A stretch of DNA of 64,000 nt. Source: Thelephora terrestris (Eukaryota; Basidiomycota; Agaricomycetes; Thelephorales; Thelephoraceae). The notes beneath the pieces were generated by a model that worked only from the letters and a program-made list of their open reading frames with translations, was not told the DNA's origin and searched no databases. The number at the start of each line of letters is the position of its first letter. Position 1 is the first letter of the stretch. A program made the position numbers and the translations under genes. Shown here piece after piece: positions 46,577 to 59,224 of this stretch. The stretch covers positions 2,418,001 to 2,482,000 of the forward strand of contig WIUZ02000002.1 in assembly GCA_015956445.1 (NCBI GenBank). The letters are read 5' to 3'.

Positions 46577-46679
46577 TTGATCGGTGCTCACTCTTTTACG
46601 AGAGACCCTTATTTTAGCGATCAAAAACATCGAATATAGAAGGTGTCAAATACAGGAACCGAGAGGCACAGAAGTCAAA

Positions 46680-49600
46680 CTAGAATGCTATTTCGAATGC
46701 ATGATGATCAATATACTTGTTGACATAGAAGGACTGGAAGACGTCCAGCGTTTGGGTGTAGTTAATCTCCCTGTACACCCGGGAGTTTGAGGGAAACCGG
46801 GGGAGCAAATGGGCACCACGAATGATAGAGTCTAGGTGGATGATAGCCATGCTCCGACGGCGGCGACCAATGGTGTACTCGGGTTCAACAACCCATAACC
46901 CGGTGGAACTATCGGGGCTGGTTCCAACTGTAGTATACCAGTGCACGAGGGCACATGGGTACTCCACACCGGCATACGAGAACCTAAAAAAGAGGTAAAC
47001 ACGAGCTACAAGAAGGCCTTGCATTCCAGGTGCATCTGATTCTCCGCTGTCGACGAAGACACAGTCTCTTCGTGGCCCGCTGACATCTCCCCTCGTCCAC
47101 CATGGTGTAGAGCGGATGACCTCCCTATACATTCCTCCTGGCCCAGACGGGTTGCTGGGGGCACGGAAGGTGGCAGTTGCGGAGTGGAATACAGAAACTC
47201 TCAAATCCCATACCATCGGGCAATACTCGAGAGGGAGGTCAATTGGATCAATGTCGGAATCAGGATGGACCTGATAAAACAGGAAGTGTTGTACAAGGGC
47301 GGGTAGGTCGTGTTGGCCAATCTTGACTCCAAGGGCTGTGAAGGTCGGCGGGTATTTGCGAGTGGGAGCTAATTGGATGGCTGTAAGAATGCAGTAGATA
47401 ATGGACAAATAATACTGACCTTTTTCTTGTGCGAGCCGTACTTCATTCATCAGAGCCTCAGTTTCAACTGGTCCGGCATCGTCATCTTCGTTGTCACGAT
47501 CTCCATCAGCGTTATCGTTGTGGCCGTCGTCATCATCGTTGTGGTTGTCGTCATCACCACTGTCACAGGTGTCGTTGTCGTTGATGTTGTTGTTGTGATC
47601 ATTGTGGAGGGAGTTGAGGATTGCAGCAACGAGGGTTGAATTGGTGAGCATTCCCCGGGCATTGAAGTCAGCCCTAGCGGCCGTGAGCTTGTCCAGCCTC
47701 TCGTTCACTTTGAGGATTTGCGAGAGGGCCTTGTAGCGGTTTGAACGGCGCCACGGGCGTTTGACTGCCGTGATATGCTTTGACTCTGTTATGGATGAGC
47801 AGAGACCATTGGGTGAACCAAAATTCTTGATGTTATTGTAGTAGTGGACCATCGAGTGTTGACGGGGAAGCGAGAACCCAGAGAGGCCATCATCCCGGAC
47901 AGTCCCAGAAAAGACAAGGCGATGTTGGTGAAAGCGTTGAAGGGCAGCCTTGAGCTCGTTGAGTGCATCTTCAGTGATGACATTTTGACGGGCAATGTAA
48001 CAAAATTCGAGAAATGCAGCAAAAGTCCTGATGATATCACGAGGGACAAACCCCTCGATAGCGTTCAGATAAACCTAAGTGAGAGCGTTAGCACATAATT
48101 TAGTTTGGCGCTGACTGTGGCATACCTTCATCAGAGCCTTTGAGTCGTCCCCAGTCCATTGACTGAAATTCCTCCCCTGTTTGAATCGACGCAGGCCAGG
48201 AAATGGAGGTGCAAGGGCAATTCTGCTGAGGAATGAGCACATGTCATGGATGATGAGTTAACCACTTACCGGCGGTCAATTTCATCAAGCACTCGTTGCA
48301 TGCCGGCGGTACTATGGCAGTATTCAAGGTATTTTGACACCCAATTGACGAGGTGGTCCATAAACACTCCCTTGATGACTTGATGGAGTAGGTCGGACGT
48401 GATGAGCTCATGTATGTCTGCTCTGGGGAAATGCATTGTGTATGGCTAAAAAAAACTCAGCTAGTGTCGTACGACATGCTAGGAATATTCTACCTTTGGA
48501 TCAGGAGCAATGCCGTAAACTGCTCGCAAGACGTCTTCGGTGTGCATGCTAACTAGGACAGCCGTGTGGTCTGCAGTCCGCAACCGACAGGGAGCGTCAA
48601 GGGAGTCTGGAAAGCCGTGGCACCTTCGAGGATTCAGAGGACATTCTCAGAGAACGAGGAAGCAGTACTTACGTAGGACACCAATTCATCAAAATCCATG
48701 CTATTATTGACTGCTCCGGATAATCAGATATATGTGGGCCAAGGCCGTACAGTACCCGACGAAGGTATTGATCAGCACACCGGACAAGATCCGGGTTTGT
48801 TGTCATGAACGGCTTAAGGGGGAGGAGGATATTTGCAATCGAGTCGTGGGTTAGCAGCCGTTTGAATAGGCGGAACTCCTCTGTGTCAGTGTCTTTCCTG
48901 GCACCTGATGCGAATGTGAGCATCGGTTCAAAGAAACGTAAGAGTGTTACCTTTCGGGATGGGAAGGAAGCCAATCACCACAAGAGCGTTCTTGTGGGCT
49001 CTTCTCATGTGATTTTGAATGTTTCCAATCGAAAGATAGAGGGGGTAGTATTCGTTTTGACCGGTCGCAACAGAAACAGTTGTTTTGTCCGATCCAAGAA
49101 TGATCGGCACAAACATTGAGCCATGTGTGGAGGGGTCCTGAGCTATTGTATCCTGTCCTGCGGTGAGCAACAGTGGTGTGTCTGTGAAATATGACATTAC
49201 CGATTGGCGCCATGTCCAGTCACCTGACATCATGTTGGAATACTGGCGTTGAGAACCGTTGAACTCTTGATAGGCGGAGTAGTCAATATGGCCGTCAAAC
49301 TCTGGGTTGCCAAGAATACCCTTGATAACATCACGAGGGTTGCGGAACCAGACTTCGTACTCCTCGGTCTTCCATTCTGGAGTGTGTGTGGTTTCACATG
49401 ACGGACCGTCGTAACTCAGAGAGAAGCTTTCCCAAGGAACACTTCCAAGTGGTATCGAGTCAACTTTGCGCAGCAGATCCATGTAGTCACGTATTGGTGG
49501 TGCGGCGCCATGAGGGACCAAGCTCGCAGCCCATAGTTCAAGCAACCGGTCTGCTTTCTTCCTTGACAGTTCTGCTTCAGTGAAGATGAAGTCGGCAAGT

Positions 49601-49980
49601 TCGAAGCTGACACGCGAGTCGAACGGGGTCCAATCGGTTTCTGACCGGGTCGTTGGTGAAATTGGGGGTTCCTCTGAGGCGATGAATTCCCCATGCTCGT
49701 TACATCGCTTCGCTATTTCAACATGAGGGCTTAGTGAGTCACAGAAAAATCCTGGAGAAATTGCACCCGCACCGGTGAGAGTAGGGTGGTACGTCCGCCG
49801 AAGTTCGGTGACTGGGATGTCAAGTCCCGGGTGGTATTGATGGATAGCACGAAAATGACGCTTCAGACCGCTTCTGTTTCGGAACCTGCGGTTGCACTCA
49901 GTACACGGAATCATTGGCGATGGTGATGTTTGGATCGAGAAGGGGGGTATTTGTAGGGACTGGCGGGTAAACTTTGACAT
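46680..49980 (-). CDS. Plavaka-type (CACTA-like) transposase
   Basis: Start about 49980 (MSKFTRQSLQ). A C2H2 zinc finger comes first (CTECNRRF and H..H near 49890). Then come NEHGEFIASEEPP, FDSRVSFELADFIFTEAELS, KVDSIPLGSVPWESFSLSY, YEVWFRNPRDVIKGILGNPEF, MSGDWTWRQS and the core GSMFVPIILGSDKTTVSVATGQ with YYPLYLSIGNIQNHMRRAHK. After introns: DIHELITSDLLHQVIKGVFM, RQHSMVHYYNNIKNFGSPNG, ITESKHITAVKRPWRR, and an Asp/Asn low-complexity stretch (about 47600-47480). It ends at 46680. These are the signature blocks of basidiomycete Plavaka transposases. I saw no frame break that splicing does not explain. It is divergent from the companion gene at 50523. Confidence 0.85.
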
Positions 49981-50239
49981 ACCTGTGCATTCGAGAGTGT
50001 CTGGATGAGTGGGGATGGTGAAAGATGGCCCGGGGATGGCGATAGATGGCCCGGGGAACATGTGGTTCCATCCAAACGGTGATTGAATGATGAGGTGGCT
50101 CACCACCAGCGCTGGGCCCCAGTGATGGCATATGCAGGTTGCTTGACGTCGGAAGCGTAGGCGAGTTAGAGAAGGAGCAGTAGTCTGAGGGAGTTGGTGG
50201 ACAAATTGCCTCAGAGCGACAAGATGACGTGGCAGCACG

Positions 50240-50522
50240 AAGTGAAGCCAGACACATGTCGGTCACAGCGTGATGGACATAGCGAAGCAAGACACATGTT
50301 GGTCACGGCGTGACAACAAACGTGGACTTGGTGATTTTGTCCGTCTCAGTCGTCTTCGAGGACCCCCGGGGTCCGCTGAAAGTGCTTCGGCTCTACCTAC
50401 CCCTTGGTTTTTTCTATATATACTCACAACGGTATGTCAGCTATCCTTAACAGACCCTTTTTTCTTCTATCTATTTCCCTCACTGTCGCACTCTCACAAT
50501 CGTTTTACTCTACTCGCTCGCC
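50240..50522. promoter_or_regulatory. Bidirectional promoter region of the Plavaka pair
   Basis: The region between the two divergent genes has a TATA-like TATATATACTCAC at about 50415 and long pyrimidine tracts before the plus-strand start at 50523. It probably drives the companion gene and may serve both. Confidence 0.4.
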
Positions 50523-52298
50523 ATGCCAAATACCCGCACCAAGAACAAGTCCAAGCACCCTGCTGCACCGGTCATGACTCCAAGGCAGCTTGTGTCAGCC
50601 GGAATCTCTAAACCCCGACCACGGAAACAGCCAACAAAGGATCAACGAATTGCGGCACTTGAGGACGAGCTTCGCGCCATGCAAGAGCAGCTACAGACGG
50701 TACCTACACTTACTTATCTTTTCTGTCGCCCCTCCAATTTACCCCTTTCCACAGGAACACCTCGCCAGTATTGGAGGTAGTCCTGGGATAACCTCGGCAT
50801 CTCCAGATCATGACGGCGACACAGAGCCAGCCACAGATGATGACGAAGACTATGCCCCTGCCAACAGCCGCAAGAGAACCTCCCGCAAACCAGCCGGTGC
50901 GGGGGTCAGGTACGTGATCCTCTCACTCAATCAATTACACGTCTTAAACCTCCACCAACAGGATCAAGCGGTGTCGAGCCATAGACCCGTTCGAGCCTGA
51001 AAGGGTTCACTCCGGCGCAACCGGGCTCGTCGATGGCTGGAGGTCAAAGCTCACGTCTTTGAGCACCAGCTCGCCTACCATGGTTTCTCCATACACATCT
51101 TTCACGGAAGAATCCCAACCGTCTCCAAGCCCCGCATCACGCGTGCCGTTGGTGACGCCATTGACTATTATGGCCGTATGTAGAGTAATCTCTTTTGTCT
51201 TATCTCACGCTGATGTCTCGCCCAGATGGAGGATCCGCGCCCTGTTTATCTACTCCCAAGATTCATCAACCGGCAGAAGACTTATCCAGGCATCAAGGAT
51301 CTTCCCTCGCACATCCGCATGGACTTCCGCAATCGGTTCATTCGGGTCATCATCCGAGACATCTTCAATTCCGAACGTCCATGGACCAATCCCGACCTGG
51401 AAACACTCCAGCGCGTGTATGACAAAGTTTACCCTGCATATGTTGCTCGTCTCCGAACCAACGACGCTGTGTTTCACCCGGTAGGTTTCCACCCCATCGA
51501 CATATCCTGGTCAACTAATCGTTATATCAGACGATTACATCGATCGGTGTCATTCGCAACCGCATCGGTACCGCGGCAGTCTTCGCCGTCCAACGTCATC
51601 TAGCCAACGTATTTCGCCAGAAACGACTGCAAACGATTGTCGCTCGGGCAAAGTTCGTTGCTGACCAATTCAAATCCGACGATGACCATCCGATCATATG
51701 GCGGCAATATGTTGTTGGTGACATAGCAAACCATCACGAAATTGGGGGATACAAAACTGTATGCACTCATTCTCTCCGCTGGCATTGATTTCTCAGACTT
51801 TTTTCAGACACGCCGCGGTGTCTTCCAGTCCGAACCTATTTTAGAAACATTGCTCGTCTACTATTCTTCGTGTGGAATCATGGATGCCACACCCGTCAAA
51901 GACCCAGGAGAGGGCAGCCGCCCCATCGGAGCTCTTGCCATGGTTGCTGCTGCGGTACGTTGCATTGACCTCACAAGTTAGTATCCTCCTTATCTGCAGG
52001 CCAGGTCGAGCGTGCGTATCGGCTGCACTTGTCCGGTGACTATGTCGGACCAACTGAAAGCTTCAATACCGAGTTCTGTGGACCCCGCACGGAGTTATTT
52101 ATGGCTTATATCTCCAAAGACCTAGCAGAAAAGCATTGGGATGGAATTTACAGGGCGCTCGCAGTTGTCTCGAAAAGGGTTGATCAAGAGGTCAATGATC
52201 AGGTGGGAGCTTCCTGCGCTGCACACGAGCATGTCCCCCTCCCCATGTCGGATCCTCCTTCACCGCCCCCGATGAGAGCCATGAGCCAGGAGGTATGA
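50523..52298 (+). CDS. Plavaka companion gene, possibly DUF6532-like
   Basis: ATG at 50523 (MPNTRTKNKSKHPAAPVMTP) opens a basic exon with a short coiled coil (ALEDELRAMQEQLQT). Further exons: an acidic/basic linker (EPATDDDEDYAP, SRKRTSRK), then FEHQLAYHGFSIHIFHGRIP, MEDPRPVYLLPRFINRQKTYPG, IRMDFRNRFIRVIIRDIF, then TITSIGVIRNRIGTAAVFAV, FQSEPILETLLVYY, IGALAMVAAA and YVGPTESFNTEFCGP, to a stop at 52298. Near 51010-51050 two frames overlap, so either an intron was missed or there is a frameshift. The arrangement of the C-terminal half recalls DUF6532 proteins, but I am not sure. Divergent pairing with the transposase suggests it belongs to the element. Confidence 0.6.
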
Positions 52299-52439
52299 TC
52301 AGTATATCGAACCGACCGCGATCTCAACATCCCGGTTGATACCCAACTATCTTATCACTCAGTTCACAGAACCTGATCCGTAGCTTATACCCCTGACTTG
52401 ACATCGCTAATTCAAAGCCCCGCCCACCTTCCGCTCACT

Positions 52440-52556
52440 TGTCATCGCTAATACAACACCTTCTTTACTTCTATTCGGACTCAATGATGCAATTCTTCTG
52501 TCACATCGTCGCTAATACACACCTTCTTTACTTCTATTTGGACTCAGTCACGCAAT
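52440..52556. repeat. Short tandem duplication
   Basis: TCGCTAATACAACACCTTC at about 52445 and its near copy at about 52508 both go on to TTTACTTCTATT then GGACTCA. The period is about 63 bp with two units. It lies between the companion gene and the kinase piece, perhaps near the right boundary of the Plavaka element. Confidence 0.7.
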
Positions 52557-52639
52557 ATGATTTACAAATTTAAAAAAGTCGGCCACAAATTCTATAAGTC
52601 AAGACATAGCTTCTAGAAGTATGTCCTTTTCTCTGTTTT

Positions 52640-54650
52640 TTACCTTGTTCTCAAAAAAGGCCGATTAAACCGCTGAAACAGTGACAGGTGATTTTCCTGA
52701 TGTAGCCATAGACAGTTTGTGAACCTCTCCCCTCGAGGGGGGTCTTCGCCCGCCAATATCCTCTGGGTAACAATGAAGATCGATTCTCCTTGAAACAGCA
52801 CTTTTTCAGTGATAGTTTCATAAATGACCATTCCAAGAGCGTAGCAGTCCGAGGATTTTGTTGGGCGGCTCTTCTTTAACCTAAACCGCCCCGGATCGAG
52901 TAGCTCTGGACTCATCCATCGAGCTGAACCACCCTGTGTGCACGAGCTCGGGGATGAGGGGTTTGAGGGGTCGTAGATGATCTTAAGTAGGCCAAAGTCT
53001 GCTAGGCGAGCATGGCCAGTGTTGTCAATCAGTACATTAGCCTTGATCATCAGTTCAGCGGGGTCGAGGAGAGACCTTTAGCCGTTGCAGACGCACCCCC
53101 TTAAGATCACCATGTATCATACCCTGGCTATGGAGGTAGACCAATCCGGTAGCGACGTCTTCCAGCTAGACAAGTGATTGAGATGTAAAACTTAGGGTAT
53201 CGGGTCCCGCAAGATTCTGGATAAAGAAAACCCACCAATTTGAGACGATTTGCACCCCGGTTTTTCTCCAAGAACTCTCTCATGCTTCCATTCATCCAGT
53301 CTGAGATCATTGCAAACTTGGTCTCGGTCATTGTTACTCCTATTAGCGCAAGAACGTTGGGATGATGGAGGGTTCTCCAAGTTACAACCTCCTTGCAGAA
53401 CCTCTGCACGGGGCAGCTTCAGTGCTCAGGCATACGGAGAAGCGCAACTAAAAACTCACACCGACTACCTTCTGTAGGTCGCTATTCAAGTATCTCCTGA
53501 TGACCTTCACGGCAACATCTCGGCCGCAATGTTCCCCCTTCCACACGTCTGCGTATCCACCGCTGTATGACGCGTCACTGGTTTGGTCGTAGCAGATAGG
53601 GATCTTCAAGCTTGTCGGGAGAAGCGCATGGCGGCCACACGTTTTGTAGAGTGGCCGGAGGCATTGTTTTCGGACTGATGGTGGCAGATCAGGCCTATCT
53701 AGTGCCTGTTTGACGGAATGCCCAAACGTCGATTTCAGTAAATAGACCTGCAATGATGGTTAAATTTATGACGCGCCTCGTCTACCGCATCAATGAAGGT
53801 CTGTGCGTCATCCCCGGTAAGGGAACGAATCGTTCCACTGGAGTTCTTGCATGTACAGATTGTCTCAACGAGGGAGGCGAGTTGGTCTGGTGGAAAAGTG
53901 CGTCCAATCAAACGTCTCATTGCTAAAGTGCGGAAAAGAAGAATTGGGTAAGTAACGTTCAATGTTTGGCGCAAAGCCGGTCAAGACGAGGGCAGATCAT
54001 ACCACTCTGGGATGCAGAATTCGTGGTGGGGTCACAAGAACCAGTGGGCGGTTTTGGGGCAACAGATTCGTCTGGCACGGCAGTGCTTTCTTTGGGGGGT
54101 GAGCTCGTGGGGGCATTGAGAGCGCTGAGTATCTCTTGAATCTCTGGCTTGTGCCCCTCAATCTTATCCTTGTCGTATTGCAGGTGTGGCACGGTTGACC
54201 CCCTCCTAATAGTCAGCGCGATCTCGCCAAAAACCCTGGAATTACAGAAATGTGAAGAAGTCCGAAGCCTAATGTCAACAAACGCACCTTCCCAGATCCT
54301 CCAGTGGGCCAATCGGCACAGATCCGTCAAGATTCTTCACCACCTCGCATACATCAAAACAGTAGTCAAAAAGTTGCATAGAATATTCATCGGCGGTCAA
54401 CTTGTCCTTCTGAAGCCATCAACGAGAGTTCGCAGTTAAACGCAGAACAAAAGCACCAACCCGGACCAGAGTTAGGATATCACTGATAACGGTTTGTATG
54501 ACCTGCTGCGTGCCAGGAGGAGCATCCGCTGCTTTCCCCTCCAGAATTGTGATCTTGTCGCCCAGGAGTGACTCCTTGATCTCTGATATGCGTGTTGCCA
54601 TCCTCTCTGGTTTGGCGAGAGATGCGCCTGCCAGTGGCGCCTAATAGCCA
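52640..54650 (-). pseudogene. TKL-like protein kinase, 3'-truncated
   Basis: N-terminal helical part with MATRISEIKESLLGDKITIL and LTLVRVGAFVLRL (from 54601). Then a helical region (FGEIALTIRRGSTVPHLQYD), LDRPDLPPSVRKQCLRPLYKTCGRHALLP, the Gly-loop YSGGYADVWKG, VAVKVI, FCKEVVTWRTLHHPNVLALIGV, HGDLKG, a short intron before ANVLIDN, ADFGLLK and ARWMSPELLD. After RGERFTNCLW the expected helix is poorly conserved, and soon after NRP the frame ends in unrelated sequence at 52640. The C-terminal tail seen in the paralogue at 56281 is missing. The tail at 44953-45336 fits as its lost end, about 7.3 kb away with the Plavaka region between. Confidence 0.6.
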
Positions 54651-55189
54651 ACAATCACTCTCACATCCTCGGCGCCTGCGTTTTGCCAGTTAATTGGGTG
54701 AACTAGTAAAAGCTGTAGTGATCAGAGTCCTGGGATGTAAGAACATGTCTCTCTTCCAAATTCAAGTCCCTTGCTGGCGTAGCACATGGAAAAACTTGCC
54801 CTTGTATAGACACCGTCACACGTGATGCCATTGAAGGCCTCTATCGATGATGACGGCGATGCTCACACAGAGACATGAGCAGATGCAGTCGGAGTCGATA
54901 TTTGCCCTCCATTGGTGTGTTAATGCTAACTGAGCAGCCGTCGAAACAGAATAATCACTCCCGCCTTGCTTCCCGTTGTTCTGACGGTCCCCTTCGTAAT
55001 AGTACGTGCTACCCAATTGACACCCCCTCGGCTTCCTAGTGTGGGCCTCGCAAGGGGCGACAGGCTACGTGCCATTCGCGGACATGTCAAAGGCAATAAT
55101 TATTTGTTCCGGGCCCTAATTAACCGTACACGAACACCTAACTTTTCCACGATCGCCGAAAAAAAACAGAAGGGGAGGGGATAGACATG
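54651..55189. other. Intergenic, no gene seen
   Basis: No supported frame. Holds the upstream region of the truncated kinase and the downstream side of family X copy 3. Confidence 0.45.
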
Positions 55190-56100
55190 AGTGCAAGTCA
55201 CGGACCGCTGTAAATAAACACAGGCTGCCACGAATCAAGTCCCACTTGCTCCAATGAATCGATGTGTATGTGTCCAAGTTCGATGCCTCCCGGTCCAACT
55301 TCGTACATCTTATCGGCAGGGTTAACAGGGGTGGATTGCATCTCCTGAAAACTTAGTTTGCATGTGTCGCAGAGCTTTGAGTGACAGGGCACAGACCTCG
55401 ATAAACTTGCGCAGAAACATGGCAATCGCTATTACCAACTTCGCGCGTGTGACATTCCACGAATTTGTCTCAAGGGTACGATTTCTCATCTAGAAAGTTG
55501 TTCGATTAACCCACGGATTTCGAAGATGTGGTGCTCACTTTAGCGCCCCATCCATCGTACCCCGGCCACTGTAAACAGCCGAATCAGATGAGTGATGACG
55601 CGGGAACCAAAAAGATTAAATACCTCGATTTGTATGTGGGTAGTAGAGCTCTGCTCCGAGGTGAGAAATATGTCATCCGCATTCATCAACAGGTTGCGTT
55701 GTCCGGCGAGCGCGAATTTTGCTGGGAAGGGAGCGCCATCTGCCATCACAAACATGATCTTCTGAGGGGATCTACCATTTTGAATCGCAGGTCCTCGGCA
55801 ATAGAGGCGCTGGGGAATGCAGGTCCAAGCGGGCAATCCCTGGGAGCAAGGAGTCAGAAAATCAGAGGATCCCGGAGTTTCAACTCCGCGCAAAGCCATG
55901 CCCTCTTACCGGTATCGTAATGTTCTCTATGAAGCGAAGATATGCGAGTTCCTGCCGACGAACAGTCAGCACCCTGATGGCAACATCACTGCGCAGTTAG
56001 AACTACACACGGCTAAGATCGACTCTTCTCCAATGCTATCCTCCAGGCACTCATATTGTGTTTCTGCCATGCTGCCCAGGGTTAGGGCCCCCTAGGATAG
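55190..56100 (-). CDS. Unrecognised Agaricomycete-type protein, family X copy 3
   Basis: Blocks: IPQRLYCRGPAIQNGRSPQK, FVMADGAPFPAKFALAGQRNLLMNADDIFLTSEQS, IQIEVFNLFGSR (about 55830-55610), then after introns a part at 55420-55190 with NPADKMYEVGPGGIELGHIHIDSLEQVGLDSWQPVFIY. The last block is the counterpart of 40110-40215 and 43640-43740. This copy has the fewest visible breaks of the three. Function unknown. It follows the kinase at 56281-58553 in the same orientation, as copy 2 follows its kinase tail. Confidence 0.5.
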
Positions 56101-56280
56101 AAGTATTCAGGAATGCAGCCGCCGAAGGGATATGCGACATCGTACAGATCCTTGGGTGCTTGAACCCTGGTGGGGGTCTGGAGTCTGGATATTGAAACCG
56201 GATGTTCCGGCGTCTTCGACCGCTTCAACAGCCGTGAGCAGGTTCTGTGCAACGTTACAATGTTTACAAAGGGTGCGAGA

Positions 56281-58553
56281 TTAAATTACAATCACCTGAC
56301 TGACACCAGCATTTGTCCAAGGGGTTTGCGGGCTCAGGTTTGTCACCTCCGGGTCCACGCTGTTGACATGTGCCGTGTGAACTGGACGACTGGCGAGGTG
56401 ATCTAGTCCAGAAGATTTGGCAGCCCTCCTAGCCACCGGCACGTCAACCTTGACGTTCGAAGCACTGGAAAGACTGTCTGTTGAATCGGAGTAGCCACCG
56501 TGATAATCCTTTTCATTATCCGACTCAGGCCAAAATTGCACCGGTAAACCTGAGGACCTCTTCAAACGCTGAAGGACCTCCTCGATGCGTGGACGGTTGT
56601 TCGGTTGAAAGATCCAACACTTTTCCAACATCTCCCACAGACTGTCCGTGAATCTCTCCCCTCGAAGAGGGTGTTCACCAGCCATTATCCTCAGAGCGAT
56701 AGTGCAGCTCGCTTCTTGATGAAAAGGCACTTTTTCGGTGACAGTTTCATAAATCACCATCCCAAGAGCATAGCAGTCCGAAGATTCTGTTGGGCGGCTT
56801 TTCTTCAACTTAAACCACCTTGGGTCGATTAGCTCTGGACTCATCCATCGAGTTGAACCGCCCGGTGTGCACGAGCTTGAGGATGAGGGGTTTGCGGGGT
56901 CGGAGATGATCTTGAGCAGGCCGAAGTCTGCAAGGCGGTCATGGCGAGTGTCGTCGATAAGTACATTCGCCTTGATCATTGTTTCAGTGAAATTAATGAG
57001 AGACTTAAAAAATTGTAAGCTCACCCCCTTGAGATCTCCATGAATCATTCCCTGACTATGGAGGTAGATCAATCCGTTGGCAACGTCTTCCAACCTAAGT
57101 GATTGAGACGTCAAACTCAGAGTACCAGAGGCGGCGAGACTCCGAATGAAAAGAACTCACCAGTTCGAAACGGTTTGCGCCTGGGTTTTCTTTCACGAAG
57201 TCTCTGATGTTCCTATTCGCCATCCAATCCGAGATCATTGCGAACTTGGTCTCGGTCATTGTCACTCCTATCAGCCCAAGAACATTGGGGTGGTGGAGAG
57301 TTCTCCACGTTACAACCTCCTTGCAGAACCCCTACGCCGTGCATTGTCAATACTCAAGTACAAGGAGAGAATACCTTATTGAGAACTCACGCCGATCACC
57401 TTCTGTAAATCACTAGTTGAGTAACTCCTTAAAACCTTCACGGCAACATCTCGGCCGAGATATCTCCCCTTCCACACGTCCGCATATCCACCGTTGTATA
57501 ACGCATCGCTGGTTTTGTCGTAGTCGATACTGATTCTCAAGTTCTTCGGAAGCAGTGCGTGGCGGCCACACGTTCGGTAAAGTGGTCGGAGGCATTGCTT
57601 CCGGGTTAATGGCGAAAGATCGGTCCTGGCTAGTGCCTGGTCAACGGAATGGATTTCAACGAAAGATTTGCAATGGTGTGCAGATGTATAACGTGCCTCG
57701 TCTATCACATCAACAAAAGTCTGCGCTTCGACCCTAGGAAGGCGGCGGATGGTTTCACTGGCATCCTTACATGCAAAGATCGCCTTGATGAGGGAAGGGA
57801 GTTGATCCGAGGCAAAATTGCGCTCTATTAAACACTTTATTGCTTGAGCGTTTGAGAAGAATGACCAGGTAGCAGGGAGCGGTTAATACGTGATCGGAGA
57901 TGGCGAGGTCAGCGCTTACCATTCTCGGACACAGAGGTCGTTGCGGCATTGTGAGAGTCGATGGGCAGTGGTCGAGGATCACCTTCGCCTCCGGTAGGGG
58001 ATGAACTCGTCGGCAAATTCAGAGTGTCGAGTATCTCTCGAATTTTGAGCCTGTGCCCCGCGATCATTTTCTTGTCATATTCCATGCGCGGGGAATTCGC
58101 CCCCCTTCTAAGGGTCCGTGCGACCTCGCTTAGAACTCTGGATGTACAAATCAGGGAAGCGGGTGAAGTCCCAATGACAACAAGGTGAACACACCTTCCC
58201 AAATCCTCAAGCCCTTTGCGCACGTGTTCGTTGAAATCCTCCACATTCCCCAGTACCTCACACACGCCAAAACAGCCGTCAGAAAGTTGCACAGGATCGT
58301 TGTCAGTGATCCTCTTGTCCTGGCCGAGTCACCGATGAGAGTTTATAGGTAGGCGCAGAAGAAGAGCGCTGACCCGGACCAAGGCTAAGATACCACTAAC
58401 GATCTTGAAGAGCTGCCATGTGCTGTGGTGACTTTCAGCTGCTTTCCTATCCAGGATGTTGATCTTATCGTCCAAGAGCGACACCCGTTGGTTCTCGCGT
58501 CTCGCCATTCTGGCTGGTTTTTTGTGAGGTGGCAAGACCGCGAGGCCTGTCAT
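56281..58553 (-). CDS. TKL-like protein kinase with helical N-terminal region
   Basis: Start at 58553 (MTGLAVLPPHKKPARMARRE) or 58508. An N-terminal helical region follows (ILALVRVSALLLRL, SEVARTLRRGANSPRMEYD, then a Ser/Thr/Pro linker), then LARTDLSPLTRKQCLRPLYRTCGRHALLP. The kinase domain has the Gly-loop YNGGYADVWKGRYLG, VAVKVL with the lysine, HPNVLGLIGV, HGDLKG with an intron before ANVLIDD, ADFGLLK, TRWMSPELID, SDCYALGMVIYETVTEKVPF and LWEMLEKCWIFQPNNRP. It ends in an acidic tail with GLDHLASRP and a stop at 56281. Introns are short with GT..AG ends and I saw no break, so it may be active. The N-terminal helices could work as an interaction or oligomerisation domain, but that is inference. 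Confidence 0.75.
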
Positions 58554-59224
58554 GTCGTCCGAACGAATTTGGACATCACAATTCAGTGAATTTACCAGTT
58601 CAGTCGGAAAATAATTGAACTGGCCTGAAATTTTCAGTGGGTGCGGGCTGCTGAACATGCGCGCTTGGCTGAAAGGCGACACAAATCGACTGAATCTCAG
58701 TCGATTTTGGCATCTGGAATTCAGTAGGTATGGTTTTTACAGATCGGTCGTACGTAAATCAGGGCCGCCCAAACTTTTTCTTGAAAGCCCCCAGAATGGA
58801 CCTTCCAGACCCCCCCTGCCTAGAGTCTAGAGTCCTACCCGGGCAGCCGGCTTGCTGAGAATGTTTTGGGCGGTTTTTTGACACGCAGTGAGAAGTCCGT
58901 TGGTGTGTGGCACCAATGGAGGTGTTTGCCCGTACGTTCAGCAAACGCTCCAGCCGCCCTGCGGCCAGTGATTGCATCTCTTGTCGCGTCATTTGCGGTG
59001 ATAATTCCCGGCCCAACATGCCGTCTATCGTCATTTGGAAGTCCCTATACTTGTAAATTGCGGCCGGTCAGCAGCATATCGCCTATGAATTCTCGAGGTC
59101 GGGGGCACTGCTTATCGTCACTGACGCAACCTGTTCTCCCGCGTCAAAATATCTTGCCTCAAGTTTCCACGTCGCTTTCCTTCTTTCATAGGTATCACAC
59201 CGTTCGGCTTCTAGGGTTTCATGA
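58554..59224. other. Intergenic, no gene seen
   Basis: Contains an ATTCAGT/ACTGAAT-rich stretch (about 58580-58730) in both orientations, but no defensible gene. Confidence 0.45.

Noticed and set aside
47480-47620. Low-complexity GTT/GTC/ATC stretch as a repeat element
   Set aside because: It keeps the transposase frame and encodes an acidic Asp/Asn run, so it is treated as part of the protein.
46680-47852. Separate gene for the Asp/Asn-rich frame
   Set aside because: The ends of this frame carry known Plavaka C-terminal blocks, so it is an exon of the transposase.
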